The notes beneath the pieces are model-generated. The model ran no database searches, was not told where the DNA came from, and saw only the letters and a list, made by a program, of their open reading frames with translations. A stretch of DNA of 64,000 nt from Adiantum capillus-veneris. Taxonomy: Eukaryota > Streptophyta > Polypodiopsida > Polypodiales > Pteridaceae. A program made the position numbers and the translations under genes. Shown in pieces: positions 11,250-21,800 of the stretch (positions are counted from its first letter, which is position 1; each line of letters starts with the position of its first letter). The stretch is from NCBI GenBank assembly GCA_014529385.2, contig CM043967.1, positions 134,551,182 through 134,615,181 of the forward strand, written 5' to 3'.

Positions 11250-12847
11250 TTAAGTGTTTTGTGTTGTAATAGTTGTAGCTCTCTCTATCTTTGCAACCAC
11301 CATGCTTTCCACCCGACGAGCAAAAGTCATCTTGCATGCCCTACGGATAGAAGCATTCATTATAGTATCACAAAATGCAGAAGAGGCCATAAGGAAATTC
11401 AATGAGTCTGATATCGTCATGCAGGATCTTGTTGAGCAGATTTTGGAAAATACATTGCGTTGACTCCACAGAGAAGGCAATGCAGAATTATGTGAAAGGC
11501 AAAAGCTGGTCAACTTTGATTATCAACACAGAATTCGCACCATTTTGGGAAGTATGTGAGTTGCATAAGAGTATGTAAAAGATTTGGCACCAACTTCTAC
11601 TGATTTACGTTGATTGAAGCTATGGGACGCAATATGGAATGAGTAGAAGGTGAAGAGCAAGCACATGAGGGCATTAGATGCAGAGTCACTTCCAAAAAGA
11701 GTGCGCATCACCCAAGACACAGCTGTTGCATCATCCAAGCAGCCAAATATTATAGGGATAGGGCCAATTATGCACACTGTTTACAACTCCATGTGCACAC
11801 AACTCATCGGTATAGCACATGAGGCATTGATTATGAAGGAAAAACAATTGGTTCAGGGGCCTTGGTGAAGCTAAAGAGTACAAAGTTCAAGGGATTTCTT
11901 TTCTTTGTAAGCAGAACATATTGTGGGAAGTTGTAAAAGGGAAACATCAGCTTCAAGTTTAAGAGCTTTCAAACATAGCAGGGCATGCAGGTATTGCACC
12001 CAACAATCGTCAGGTGCATTTCTTTCATGAATGAATCACCTAGATTACAATATTTCCTCACTATAACGGCGGCTCGCTCGACGACATACTCTTGAAGGTG
12101 CCCTTCAAATATAGTGAATTTTCTAGAGCAATGTATCACTTGGATCAAGGGTGGAAAAATCCCCCCCCAACCCCCCCCCCCCCCCCCCCCCCCCCTCCCC
12201 TCCCAACATGCGACTAATTTGGGAGCAGCTTGCCGAGGTCAAGGAGGTAGTGATGAATATGCTCCACATTATCCATGCTTTGGTGGATGGCATGGTAGTT
12301 GCCCATATGGCAGGCATTACTCACACCGACGTACACCCATTTAATGTAGTGATGGGCTTCACTAAAGATTTGAAGGCATGCATTGGCATCATTGATTGGG
12401 GACTTCTACTAAGAGCGCCCAGAAAGAAATTTTTGCTTGATTTTGTATATGACGTAGACAAAAAACCTAGAAAATGTGGCACATGTTCAATCTACTGCTG
12501 ATCAAGAGCAAAAAAAGCAAGGATGGCTTGTGCCTGAGTTATATGATCCTTTTCTTGAAGATGCGTATACTCTGACAAGTGATGTCTACTCTCTCGAATA
12601 CTTCTTGCAAGTGCTATATAATTTTTGGAAGGATGTACAGGATCTATGGATGGGCGGTAGTACCCACAAAAAACCCACCATGGAAGCTATACTTTATAGA
12701 GCCAGAAACTGGATTTTCTTGAGAAATTTTGAAGAGAGAATATCTATGATGCAAGTGGTAGAGTTTTTTAAATCATTAAAAATTGAGCCAACCAGGGTGC
12801 AACACTCGGTATTCAAACTCTCTGTGTCGTTTAATCCAATTTTGTAA
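11250..12847 (+). pseudogene. protein-kinase-like pseudogene
   Basis: The only cellular-looking gene in the window. Read across stops and frames it gives an N-terminal helical part (11254-11870), then N-lobe-like sequence (about 11855-12060: VVKGK, LSNIAGHAGIAP) and a hinge YNGGSLDDILLKV near 12062-12100. A C-rich tract follows, then a C-lobe (12208-12478) with catalytic-loop-like HTDVHPFNV and IDWGL in the position of DFG. After one more frameshift at about 12478 come VPELYDP and YTLTSDVYSLEYFLQVLY (activation-segment APE and subdomain IX). The HxDxxxxN spacing fits a kinase, but HRD Arg and DFG Phe are replaced (T, W). Stops in the N-terminal part and two frameshifts argue for a pseudogene. 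I cannot name the family. Confidence 0.6.
12161..12203 (+). repeat. poly-C tract inside the kinase-like pseudogene
   Basis: Runs of 8 C and 25 C, separated by AA, are followed by CCCC and CCC interrupted by single T. The tract lies between hinge and C-lobe coding segments, which are in different frames on either side. A length change in this homopolymer probably broke the frame. It encodes polyproline in one frame. Confidence 0.9.
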
Positions 12848-13060
12848 TTGAACATGGTTTTTATATTTGAAAGATGTGGTCAAGATAATTTTAGATGTGG
12901 TTAAGGTAATTTGTTTGGTATCATGTTTGGGGTGTACTTGTATTTACTGGATGCTTTCCATTAAAATTTGTATTCCATCTTTCAAGGCCAATGAGATGGA
13001 AGTCCTATGTATTAATCTTTCATTTACCAAGTTTCTTACATCATCTATATTTTTGTAGAT

Positions 13061-13333
13061 ATGGTGAACGGACAAGATAATGAGTTGGCTAGACAGACAT
13101 ACAAGCGACTTAAAGCTCTCGCACAAGGTTTGAGTTCCCGCCAGGCAACTAGAATAGCCAGCAAATTGTCCAAATTGTCAAATCCAAGTCATGCCTTATG
13201 GTGTAACATAAATAAACAAGTCACAAAGGATATGATCAAAGAGATATGTTCGTGCTCAGAAGGTGAGATCAAGAAGGGAAGATGGAAGGTGTCAAGGTGC
13301 CAAAATAATGACATCAAACTCAATGCTGAGTGA
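13061..13333 (+). CDS. unrecognised 90-codon basic ORF
   Basis: Open frame starting MVNGQDNELARQTYKRLKALAQGLSSRQATRIASKLSKLSNPSHALW and rich in Lys, Arg and Ser. A possible 3' splice site (TTTTTGTAG) lies just before its ATG. The sequence looks protein-like, with amphipathic helices and few low-complexity stretches. It sits on the same strand about 200 bp after the kinase-like pseudogene, so it could be a further exon of that locus or part of another decayed gene. I do not recognise a family and give it low confidence as a real gene. Confidence 0.3.
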   Translation: MVNGQDNELARQTYKRLKALAQGLSSRQATRIASKLSKLSNPSHALWCNINKQVTKDMIKEICSCSEGEIKKGRWKVSRCQNNDIKLNAE

Positions 13334-13469
13334 ATCTTCCTGGAGGTGTATGGCCATCTGCTACATGATGCAGATGCATTTCTCTACTTCGCTAAAATTC
13401 TTTATATGAATTTTATTCTTGGAGAGAATGGAACACGCCAATGCTTTTCCACCACCAAGTGCTCTAATT

Positions 13470-14560
13470 TTTCAAGGCACTCTAATTATCTTTGGACAGT
13501 TCACCATTGCATCCATACTATTTTGAGACAGGGTGCCCTCTAGTCCAGATTGTGTATGGCACATAACATGCATCATTACATGATATGCATCCATCACACT
13601 ACTCCACCAAGTTGTTTTGGTAAGAACTTTTCTTAAGATTTTTCTTTTCTCTTTCACTTTTCTGTTCTGCTCACTCTCCCAATCATGAAATGCCATACAT
13701 GTAAATGTAGTTATGACTGCATCTTTGTTTTGAAGAAGAGACTCAAAAGTGTAGAAGTGAGTGCAAAATCTAATGTATGTAGGTAGTGTTAACATAATTG
13801 ACATGCTGGTCCAATGTACAAAGAAAACCATGGTATTCGAGAAAGCTCTTTATTGCTAAGAATTAACCTTTGCGCACATTCTTTTACTTGAGCATAGCAT
13901 TTCTCCAATAGATCCTTTCACTTAGCATTGTACGTGGGCAATGAAAACCCTGATCCAAACTCATACATGCTATCTTCCAATGCTCATTGTCAACCATCTT
14001 CATAGCACTTCGTGAAAAGTAAATCGCTTCAGCAAGAGCAATTGTGCATTATCAAGTAGACCATTGGGAATAGATACCTTTCCTAAGTCAAAATGACGCT
14101 TCAATGAAGATGCACTAGGTAGATTGCTTTCTAGCTGCACATATTGATTTAGAGTACAAGCTAGCGATGCTTCTAAAGTCTGTTGGTTGGAACCAATATG
14201 TTCTACATCCCTGAGACATTAGTAGTAAACATGTATTTTTTCTTTGATTCTTTCTTTTGAGTTTCTTTCCTCAAGTGTTTGACCACTACAGTTGCACTAA
14301 GGTGGGTACATGTGCGGCCCCGTTTCTAGGGTCCACCTAGAAAATGCTCCCTTAGTTGAGGTTCCTCACTAGATTTTGTTTTATGGCATAGCTTACACTC
14401 TCAACCTATGAATCGATCACTGATGTTAATTGCATATTTCCACTCTATCCGAGGTGCCTTTTTTTTCTTACTAGTTTGAATTTGAGTTCTATCACTAGGT
14501 CCAACTTTCCTTCCATCTGGAATAACCTATTCAAGAAAGCATGGAACAATGAATACATAA
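13470..14560 (-). pseudogene. hAT-like transposase remnant with BED-type zinc finger
   Basis: Minus-strand translation of about 14500-14240 gives a basic stretch, WKYAINISD, then ECKLCHK, REHFLGG and RGRTC..LSATVV. This has the order of a BED zinc finger (aromatic, CX2C, H, C) followed by the usual linker of hAT transposases. Further downstream (14200-13830) are fragments such as QLLLLKRFTF and IYWRNAMLK, and at 13831-13472 a 119-codon frame with LRKVLTKTTWWSSVMDAYHVMMHVM. Stops and frameshifts are frequent. The BED-like part supports the call; the rest is inferred from direction and position. Confidence 0.4.
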
Positions 14561-15040
14561 CTAAAGTAACAACAAAGATACTCACGTAGTACAACAACAT
14601 ACATCTCTACACAAACATGCACCAATTTTGATGATAAAATGTAGCCATACAACAATTTAAAACTATTTTAAAAATTCAATTATTGTGTTTATTATTTAAC
14701 TATTTTAAAAACTTACTTTGCATTCATAGTCAAATATATAGACCTACTCAATCAATAGTTTTGATGTTCTTTAAAATATCCACATATATTTATCTTTGTA
14801 GATGTATAGATATCAATTTTCATTAAGCCTCAAGCATCATAGCATGATAAATGCAAGTAGTCTCTAAGCACTATAAATGTGTTTTCTCAAATTAAGATAC
14901 ACGAAATCGATAGCATACATCCAACGCACATTGCACACCCAATGAAAGATGTCTTTCGTACTCAATTAAGGATACATTACACGAATCAAACCAAGGATCT
15001 ATTGTGTCCAATACTCTAGGATAAGACAATCGACCCTTGC
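14561..15040. other. AT-rich stretch, nothing recognised
   Basis: About 480 bp of AT-rich sequence with no long ORF and no repeat I can identify. It separates the hAT-like remnant from the TIR element. Confidence 0.5.
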
Positions 15041-16157
15041 TTAACACTAGGTTGGTAACCTAACAGGACATAAAAGTGTCCTTTCAGGGTTTTGAAAAAA
15101 ACCTCCAAAACCATAGTAGATCCACTCATTTTGTAGAATCCTTTCATGAGGTTATAGTTCAAGGCCTACTACACACGGAAAAAAATAAGAAACTTGTAAA
15201 ATTTCTCATCTTTTCGTCACACCAAGCCTCCAAAGTTGATGGACCAGTACATTTTCATCAAAACAGTCATTTATTACGTTTTGTTGCATAAAAATAAGAT
15301 TAGGGATTTTTGTAGGACTTGAGATAAATTCCCTAGTTAACTTCAATGGGTTGGTGATCAGAACATATGATTGCTTCTCACTCACTATTTTTTGTTTTTC
15401 CAAAAGAAATAGGTACAAAAAAGTTGAATTTTTACCATTCTGCAAACCTATCATCAAAGTTTCTATGGCCACGCTCAATACAAATAACATATGCATGTTT
15501 TCTTAGTTCCCTATTGTCCTTTAGGTTCATAAGGAGACATGTATCATGTCAAAAGAATAATACATCTCTTACCAAGGGGAATCTTGGGGACAAAGATGAA
15601 GTGCTAAATACAACAAGCATGAAAAAACTGGGTTCAACATTATGAGTTGTAGAATCTCATAGAAACTATTCAATATCTATCCAAATTTGATCCTTATGAC
15701 TGGATATGGTTACTACCTACAAAATTCATGTAGTTGTAACAAGAAACTAAGAATATTGAAAAAGCTATACTTGATATACTAGAATGTTTCCTTTTCTTCT
15801 ATAATTGAAAAAATCAACCATCGTTGTCTACTATGCAAAATAGGGTATTAAGTGCCCCAAAACTCAAGGAATATTAGCTTTATGTTACAATATGCGACAT
15901 AGAAAATCAGAACTGCATTTGGGTATCATGAAAGCCACCAAAAAAATCATAGAAGAGCTAAAATTGGCTAAAAAACAGGATTTGATAATTTTTGTAATTT
16001 GGTCATAACTTACAACTTTAACATTTATTTCTCCCTAGAAGCATCAGGACGTGTTGACGACTACTAAAGATAGTTCTCTAGAATTATAAACCTCACAAAC
16101 ATGAATTCTAGAGTGGTATAGTTGCATAAAAGTGTCCCATTACCAACCTAGTGTTAA
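15041..16157. mobile_element. TIR element with CACTAGG ends flanked by TTAA
   Basis: Both ends carry the 18-bp sequence TTAACACTAGGTTGGTAA in inverted orientation (15041-15058 and 16140-16157). Two readings are possible. In the first, the terminal inverted repeats start CACTAGG inside a duplicated palindromic TTAA target. In the second, it is a CACTA-type element whose 3-bp target duplication is not visible. The subterminal motif ATAAAAGTGTCC is present in direct orientation near both ends (about 15070 and 16126). There is no transposase ORF; a 96-codon minus ORF inside has no recognisable domain. It is therefore a non-autonomous element of about 1.1 kb. Confidence 0.55.
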
Positions 16158-16844
16158 CATGGAACATATCAAATAGCAAGAACCGATACTAGCCCCTAAG
16201 CAGGACTCTTGGCTCCATCAAATCGTTTATAAAGAAACATGAGGGAGCAAGCAACATGTAAATTACCTGTGTTTCTCAAATACAAACAAGCTCAAGTGAC
16301 TTTAACTTTGTCCCTAAATCTTTGCAGGTATTAGCTACAAACCACACTCTACCCACAATTCAAAGAACTAAAGATTAGTGGCTCAGTAGCCTTAGGTGAG
16401 CCTTTAAGGAAAGAATATCGTCCCTAAAATAAGGACTTTCTTCCTAAAAGGACCCTCCTAGCCAACTAGGAGTTCTAAACACTCCAAATCTTTCTCAAAA
16501 AGCTAAGAATGCGCCTAACCATCCGCTCTATGTAGTGATGACATAGCCCGCTCCGATTTGAGTTTGCTCGACGGGCTCGCCGGCTAAACTTAATACCCAA
16601 TGGGCCCTGTCAATTAAACCCTAATTCTTGACGGGTTTACAGGTAGAACAAGTTCAAGCCAGTCATTGCAAAGGTTGTGTGAATATAGATGTGATCACAA
16701 CACAAATTATGTTATTAACACATGTTATTAACGTATTCACGCATTTTTGAACACGTTAATAAAATCCCTGAGGTGGAGGGATCGGTTGCATTTCTGCCTT
16801 CTGCTTCAAAACTCAAATGTGCACTTCCTCTTAGGCTTCTTTAA

Positions 16845-17040
16845 TCACCTGCTACATGAATTCTTTGCAAAAGGTCATTAATCAAAGGTAGATGATATTT
16901 GCGAAGACGACATCCACTAATCCAGCTTTCCATTATCTCTCCTTCTAATGTGGCTAGTTTGTTAGCACCACTTGGTGAAACATTCTCAATGACAAAATGA
17001 CCGTGGGTGTGTGTTTTTTCAAGGAGTAAACAAGAGCCAA
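16845..17040 (-). pseudogene. integrase C-terminal fragment of the Gyp-1 family
   Basis: Minus-strand frame of about 50 codons without stops: VIENVSPSGANKLATLEG, then EIMESWISGCRLRKYHLPL. It matches residues 501-546 of the Gyp-1 polyprotein (VIKDLSPSGAVKLATLDG, WISGCRVKKYLLPL) at well over half of positions. It lies antisense inside the LARD-like element and is repeated at about 25820-26010. It is a captured or inserted gypsy fragment and not a functional gene. Confidence 0.75.
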
Positions 17041-17110
17041 ATCCCCATGTTGGAAATTTTTAGTCAATAAATGTGAGTCAAAAAGTTGTTTCTTTTTTTT
17101 TTTTGCATAT

Positions 17111-17233
<123 letters not shown>

Positions 17234-17892
17234 CAATGGTTGCCAGTCTCTATTCATCTAGTCATTCTAGGTCCTCAATTCATTCTGACAATTCGTGCCC
17301 TTTCCATTCCAATTTGTGTGCAACTTTAAGTGTGTGTTATAAAAATTCCATGGGCAGTATTGTGTCTAATCCATAGACCAAGTTAAAGGTGTTGCATTCA
17401 AGGCTATTTTGGATTAAACTTGATACGCCCACAAGGCTGAATGAATATGTATTTCCCAATTCATCCTTCCTATACTAACAATCTTGGTTAACATGATAGA
17501 CTTGAATGATTTATTAAGATTATTCACATAGTTTTTAGACTAGTAGGTTTATGAACTTGCATTAGCCTAGGGTCATAATTGATTACTTGTGTTTCATGCA
17601 TAAAATTGAAATTTCAAGTGGTTTAATCTTCACAATAGTGTGAGTATTTTTTTGCTTTATGTTGTCTAGTTTTTTACTATGATTAACCCATCTTTTAAAA
17701 GCAAACAAAATCACTTTGCATGATTGATCATTTATGCTTCATGTTTTATTCATTATTGGTGGCCTTTGATGCTCATTACTTGTTCTTATGTTTTGCAGCT
17801 CAACATTTCTTCCTTGGACTTGCTTTCTACCATGTCACCGTGTCTTGCTTCAACCGCACATGAGGACGTGCGCCAAATTAAGAAGGGGGGAA

Positions 17893-18814
17893 TGTTAGAA
17901 GCAGCTAACGGCTACACCAATTATGCACCAAGTTGTGGATATGTTATGGATGTACACAATATTTACTTTTCATTGTATAGGGCTTGGACTCATTTAGGAG
18001 TTCCAAAGTTGTATGAGTCTAGGCTAGAGAGCTCACTTTATCCCATAGTTGAAGGGTTTGAGGTTCAAAACTATAAAAGAGTCCTATGCTTAATGAGAGG
18101 TCATTCTTTAGTGGTCCTTTTGAGAACTCTCTCCCTAGAGAAGGTCTTGACGGCCTAGCCTTTGAGCTTAATGCCCATGCTTAGAAGGATGGTGCTAATC
18201 ACATGTAATTAGTGTAATCTTCTCTTAATTAATCTAGTCTTCATTATGTTGTCAATCATGTTTATCTACTTTCCTTCATTGTTTTGAAGTGTTGATCTTC
18301 TCTAATTAGTGGGGTCCTTATCTAACTCTCTCAATTAAGCGGAGTGGGTGTACTCGTGATTGAGGGATTAGAGTTGTCCTCTAATGGTGTGCTTGTGTGT
18401 GTGTAGGTTTAAGAAGCCTTGAGCTTAATTTGATTATGTGTGACTTGATTTGGACACCATGATGGGCATGGTTGGGGTAGCCGACTTGAATGCGATCTTG
18501 TGTGCTTAATCGTCAATGCATGTAATTAGAGTTGTGCTTGAGAGATTCCAAGATTAGTGTGTTTCACTTCGTTGCATGATGTGTGTATATGATTGCTTGA
18601 AATTGATGCTTGATGTGCGATTAGCATTAGTTGTTTGGGATGATTTCTATTTGCATTGGAGGATGCACGCTCTTGAATCCTCTCAATCTTTGCATCCGAT
18701 GACGCTCTCGCACATTCTTTGTGTGATGCCTCCAAGCCCTAGCCGGGTCATGCTCTCTCTCTCCGGATTGATAGATTTGTGGGAGATTGCCTATGCTATG
18801 GCGAGCCTCCAACA
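17893..18814 (+). repeat. LARD-like element LTR, first copy
   Basis: Runs from TGTTAGAAG to CCTCCAACA, 922 bp. It is preceded by a purine tract and followed at once by a primer site, so it serves as the 3' LTR of the upstream copy and the 5' LTR of the downstream copy. Short ORFs in it are incidental. Confidence 0.8.
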
Positions 18815-18815
18815 T

Positions 18816-18834
18816 TGGCGCCGTTGCCGGGGAC
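18816..18834 (+). promoter_or_regulatory. primer binding site of the LARD-like element
   Basis: TGGCGCCGTTGCCGGGGAC lies one base after the LTR end. It belongs to the TGGCGCC class used by Tat/Ogre-type gypsy elements (tRNA-Arg type in the known members). Confidence 0.85.
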
Positions 18835-21800
18835 GGGTTGCCTATGCTTGTGGAGTTGAGGTTGCAAAAGATAAGAGTAATTTGATTACCGATTTTTTGT
18901 AATTAGGTAGGATTTGATTTGTGTGTAGTGTAATTAGGTTTAATTGGATGTGTATAGAGTCATTTAACCCCAAAAACCCCTAAATTCTCTTTTGATTTTG
19001 CTAATTTTTCACTAACCTTCACTTATTTTGCATCCCATTCATGCTAATTTTGTGCTAATTGTACTAATTCCATGCTAAATTCATGCTAATTGTGGCAACC
19101 TAACCACTAATTTTGATTTGGAATGTATGCTAAATCCCCTTAATTGAGGAGGATCATCACTCTTAATTGCTCTAATCTATGCCTAATCATGTGATTGAGT
19201 GTTGATTTTGATCAATTTTGGACCGAATCGGAGTTGCACACATGTGTGCATGATGGAATCATCGCGTGGAGCAAGGATTAGCTTGGATGCAATCAATTGT
19301 AAGTGGATTGACCTACTCCGCTGAATTTTTGATTGATTAAGTTGATCCCATTGAGTTGCTAAATCATTGCTAAAATTAGGTGTGTGTGCCTAATTGATGG
19401 AATTTATGCCTAATTTGATGAAATTGGATGCCTAGATGCTTGAGGAATGGTAGTTTTGCATAAATTGTGTGTATAAATCACTAAATTGATGCGTATGTGA
19501 GGCTATTCCGGTCATGGAGTAGGCCTAATTGCCAAAATTTGGGCAAGATTTGAATGTGTGTGCCCATTTTAAATAACTTTGATGAGAAGATTTATGGTCA
19601 AATTGAACACCTAAATGCTTGTAGATTGATGATTTTGCAAGAAATGTGTGTGCAAACATTAGGAATTGGCCTAATTTCGTTGCTAATTGAGAAAAAAATT
19701 GGATTTGTGCACCTAATTTTTGTGTGTGTGCAATGCTAAATTGAGTTAAAATTTGATCAATTTTTGATTAAAATTGAGTTAATTTAGCATGTATATACTC
19801 ATGACAAGTGTGCAATTAATGAAATGCAATGAGTGTTTAATGAAACTTTTGCACAAATTGACGGCTTAAATTTAGGTGTGTGTGCATAATTAATGGCCAA
19901 TTATGCCTAAATTGTGGATGATTAATTGGTATTTTACCAATTATGATGATTAATTTGGCCCAAAATATCGGTGTGTATTTAATTGATTGACTTTGGATGA
20001 TTCCATTGGTACTCAATTGAAGATGATTTATGTGATTATCATTATGATCGGTGTGCCAATTTGATTGAAAATATCCAAAAATTCAATGATTTGTGCATGT
20101 GCAAATGCCGTAATCAATTGTGTGTAACCGTACGAACCAAATGACAAATTGGATTTGATTTGGATGATTAGGGCTTTGGGATATGAGCAATTCAAAATTG
20201 CAATGATTGAAATCGGATACAAATTCACATTTGAGAAGTAATGCACTACATTCATGTGTGTATGCAATGCTTGATGTAAACCGCCTTGATAACAAATTTT
20301 TGAGATTGCATGATGAATCAATTGAGGAATGTATGTCCTAATTGAATGTATGAGTACTATGCTTTGGACTGAATTAGCTTTCGGATTGGTCATCAAAATT
20401 CATGCTTAAATCGTTTGAACACGAAGAAATCAAGAACATTTGCGTACACAATTGTGATGAATCAATCAATTGACCAATTTTTGGTCCATATGTCCCATGC
20501 GCAAAAAGACATTATTGAAATTACATTGTAAAGATGGAATCGAACACCAACTTTGAGCATGCGTTCGTTTTGAGTGAGGAACAACGAAGAATTAAGTATT
20601 CATGAAGCTGTTTTTAGTGGGGAAGCCATGTCGCATGATGTGTTTGTGGGAACGGACCCATAATGGATTTTTTCAAAAAAAAAAAAACAAAAGCAAACAC
20701 ATTACTGCTTGCTGGCTGCGCTTTGGCTTGTAGCTCTCAAACACCACAAAAAATCACACACACGTGCCATGCCTGGCTTGCCCCCGTGATTGGCGCTCCT
20801 GGCGTGCGACACTTGCTCGAGATTCTCTCTCTATACTCTCTCGCCAAGCAAGCGGACACATTACCCATCGTTCTTTGTCTCTCACACACCACCTGTTTAC
20901 ACTTGCAACTTTAGCTGGCTGATGCTTTCGCCGACCCCGCCCTTGTTGCACACATCTGCTTAACGCCTTGACTACAATCAATAACCCCACGACGCCTTTA
21001 CGGTGACCACGCTTTTCCTGGACTCTTCAACTGCAGCCTTTGTTTCTCTCATGCCCACTTGCCTGGGGCGTAATAGCTCTTAGCCAGCTGCTATCATGCT
21101 ATGATGACAAAGAAAGGGCCCGCCTGGGATGCGTTAATAACTCTAGTTGCTTGCAAACGTCGAGACCATTAACATGGTGATATCATTAGCAATTGGCTTG
21201 GAAGAGTGCAAGTACACAATTGAAAATCTAATTTAGGGCTCAACTACGAGTTTGTGACATTTTCCAAGCCCTCGACTTGCCTCAACTCTCTCTGTTTGTG
21301 CATGCTGTTAGGGATTCTTCTGGTGTTCAACTGCTTGTGATTGGAGGACTGATTTCGCCAAGGAGCTGCAGAGCAGAAGCACTCAAAACCGAATCCCATT
21401 GAATGCCTTGCAAGTTGCACACCAAGCATCCTAGCCCAAATCCAAGCAAGAAGATGCCCGCCATGTCCCAGTGTCACCTACTTGGCTCGGCACATCATAG
21501 ACATTCACAGCATAATATAGCACATACACACAAACACCCAACTCATTACCTTAGCTCACTCCAGCTCCCTCTTGTTCAAACATTGTCGTCAGCATGCCGG
21601 CCTGCATTGGTTTCAAGTACAAATTCCACATATCTACTGCATTGCGGGCCATCAGACTCCATACTGATACCCCACAAACACACACACATTGCCCTTCCCA
21701 CCGCTCGACTGCCTCTGCAGCGCTGGCCGGCTCTGTCCAAACACACACACACACGCAGCCATGCTCGACACAATCGCCTGCTACAGGTTGCAAACACATA

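Noticed and set aside
11254-12847. Functional kinase gene with introns
   Set aside because: Several stops and two frameshifts, one at a homopolymer, have no convincing splice sites that would remove them.
15041-16157. A clear CACTA (En/Spm) assignment
   Set aside because: The ends start CACTAGG, but flanking 3-mers are TAA and TTA and not a direct repeat. TTAA on both sides fits as well, so the superfamily is left open.
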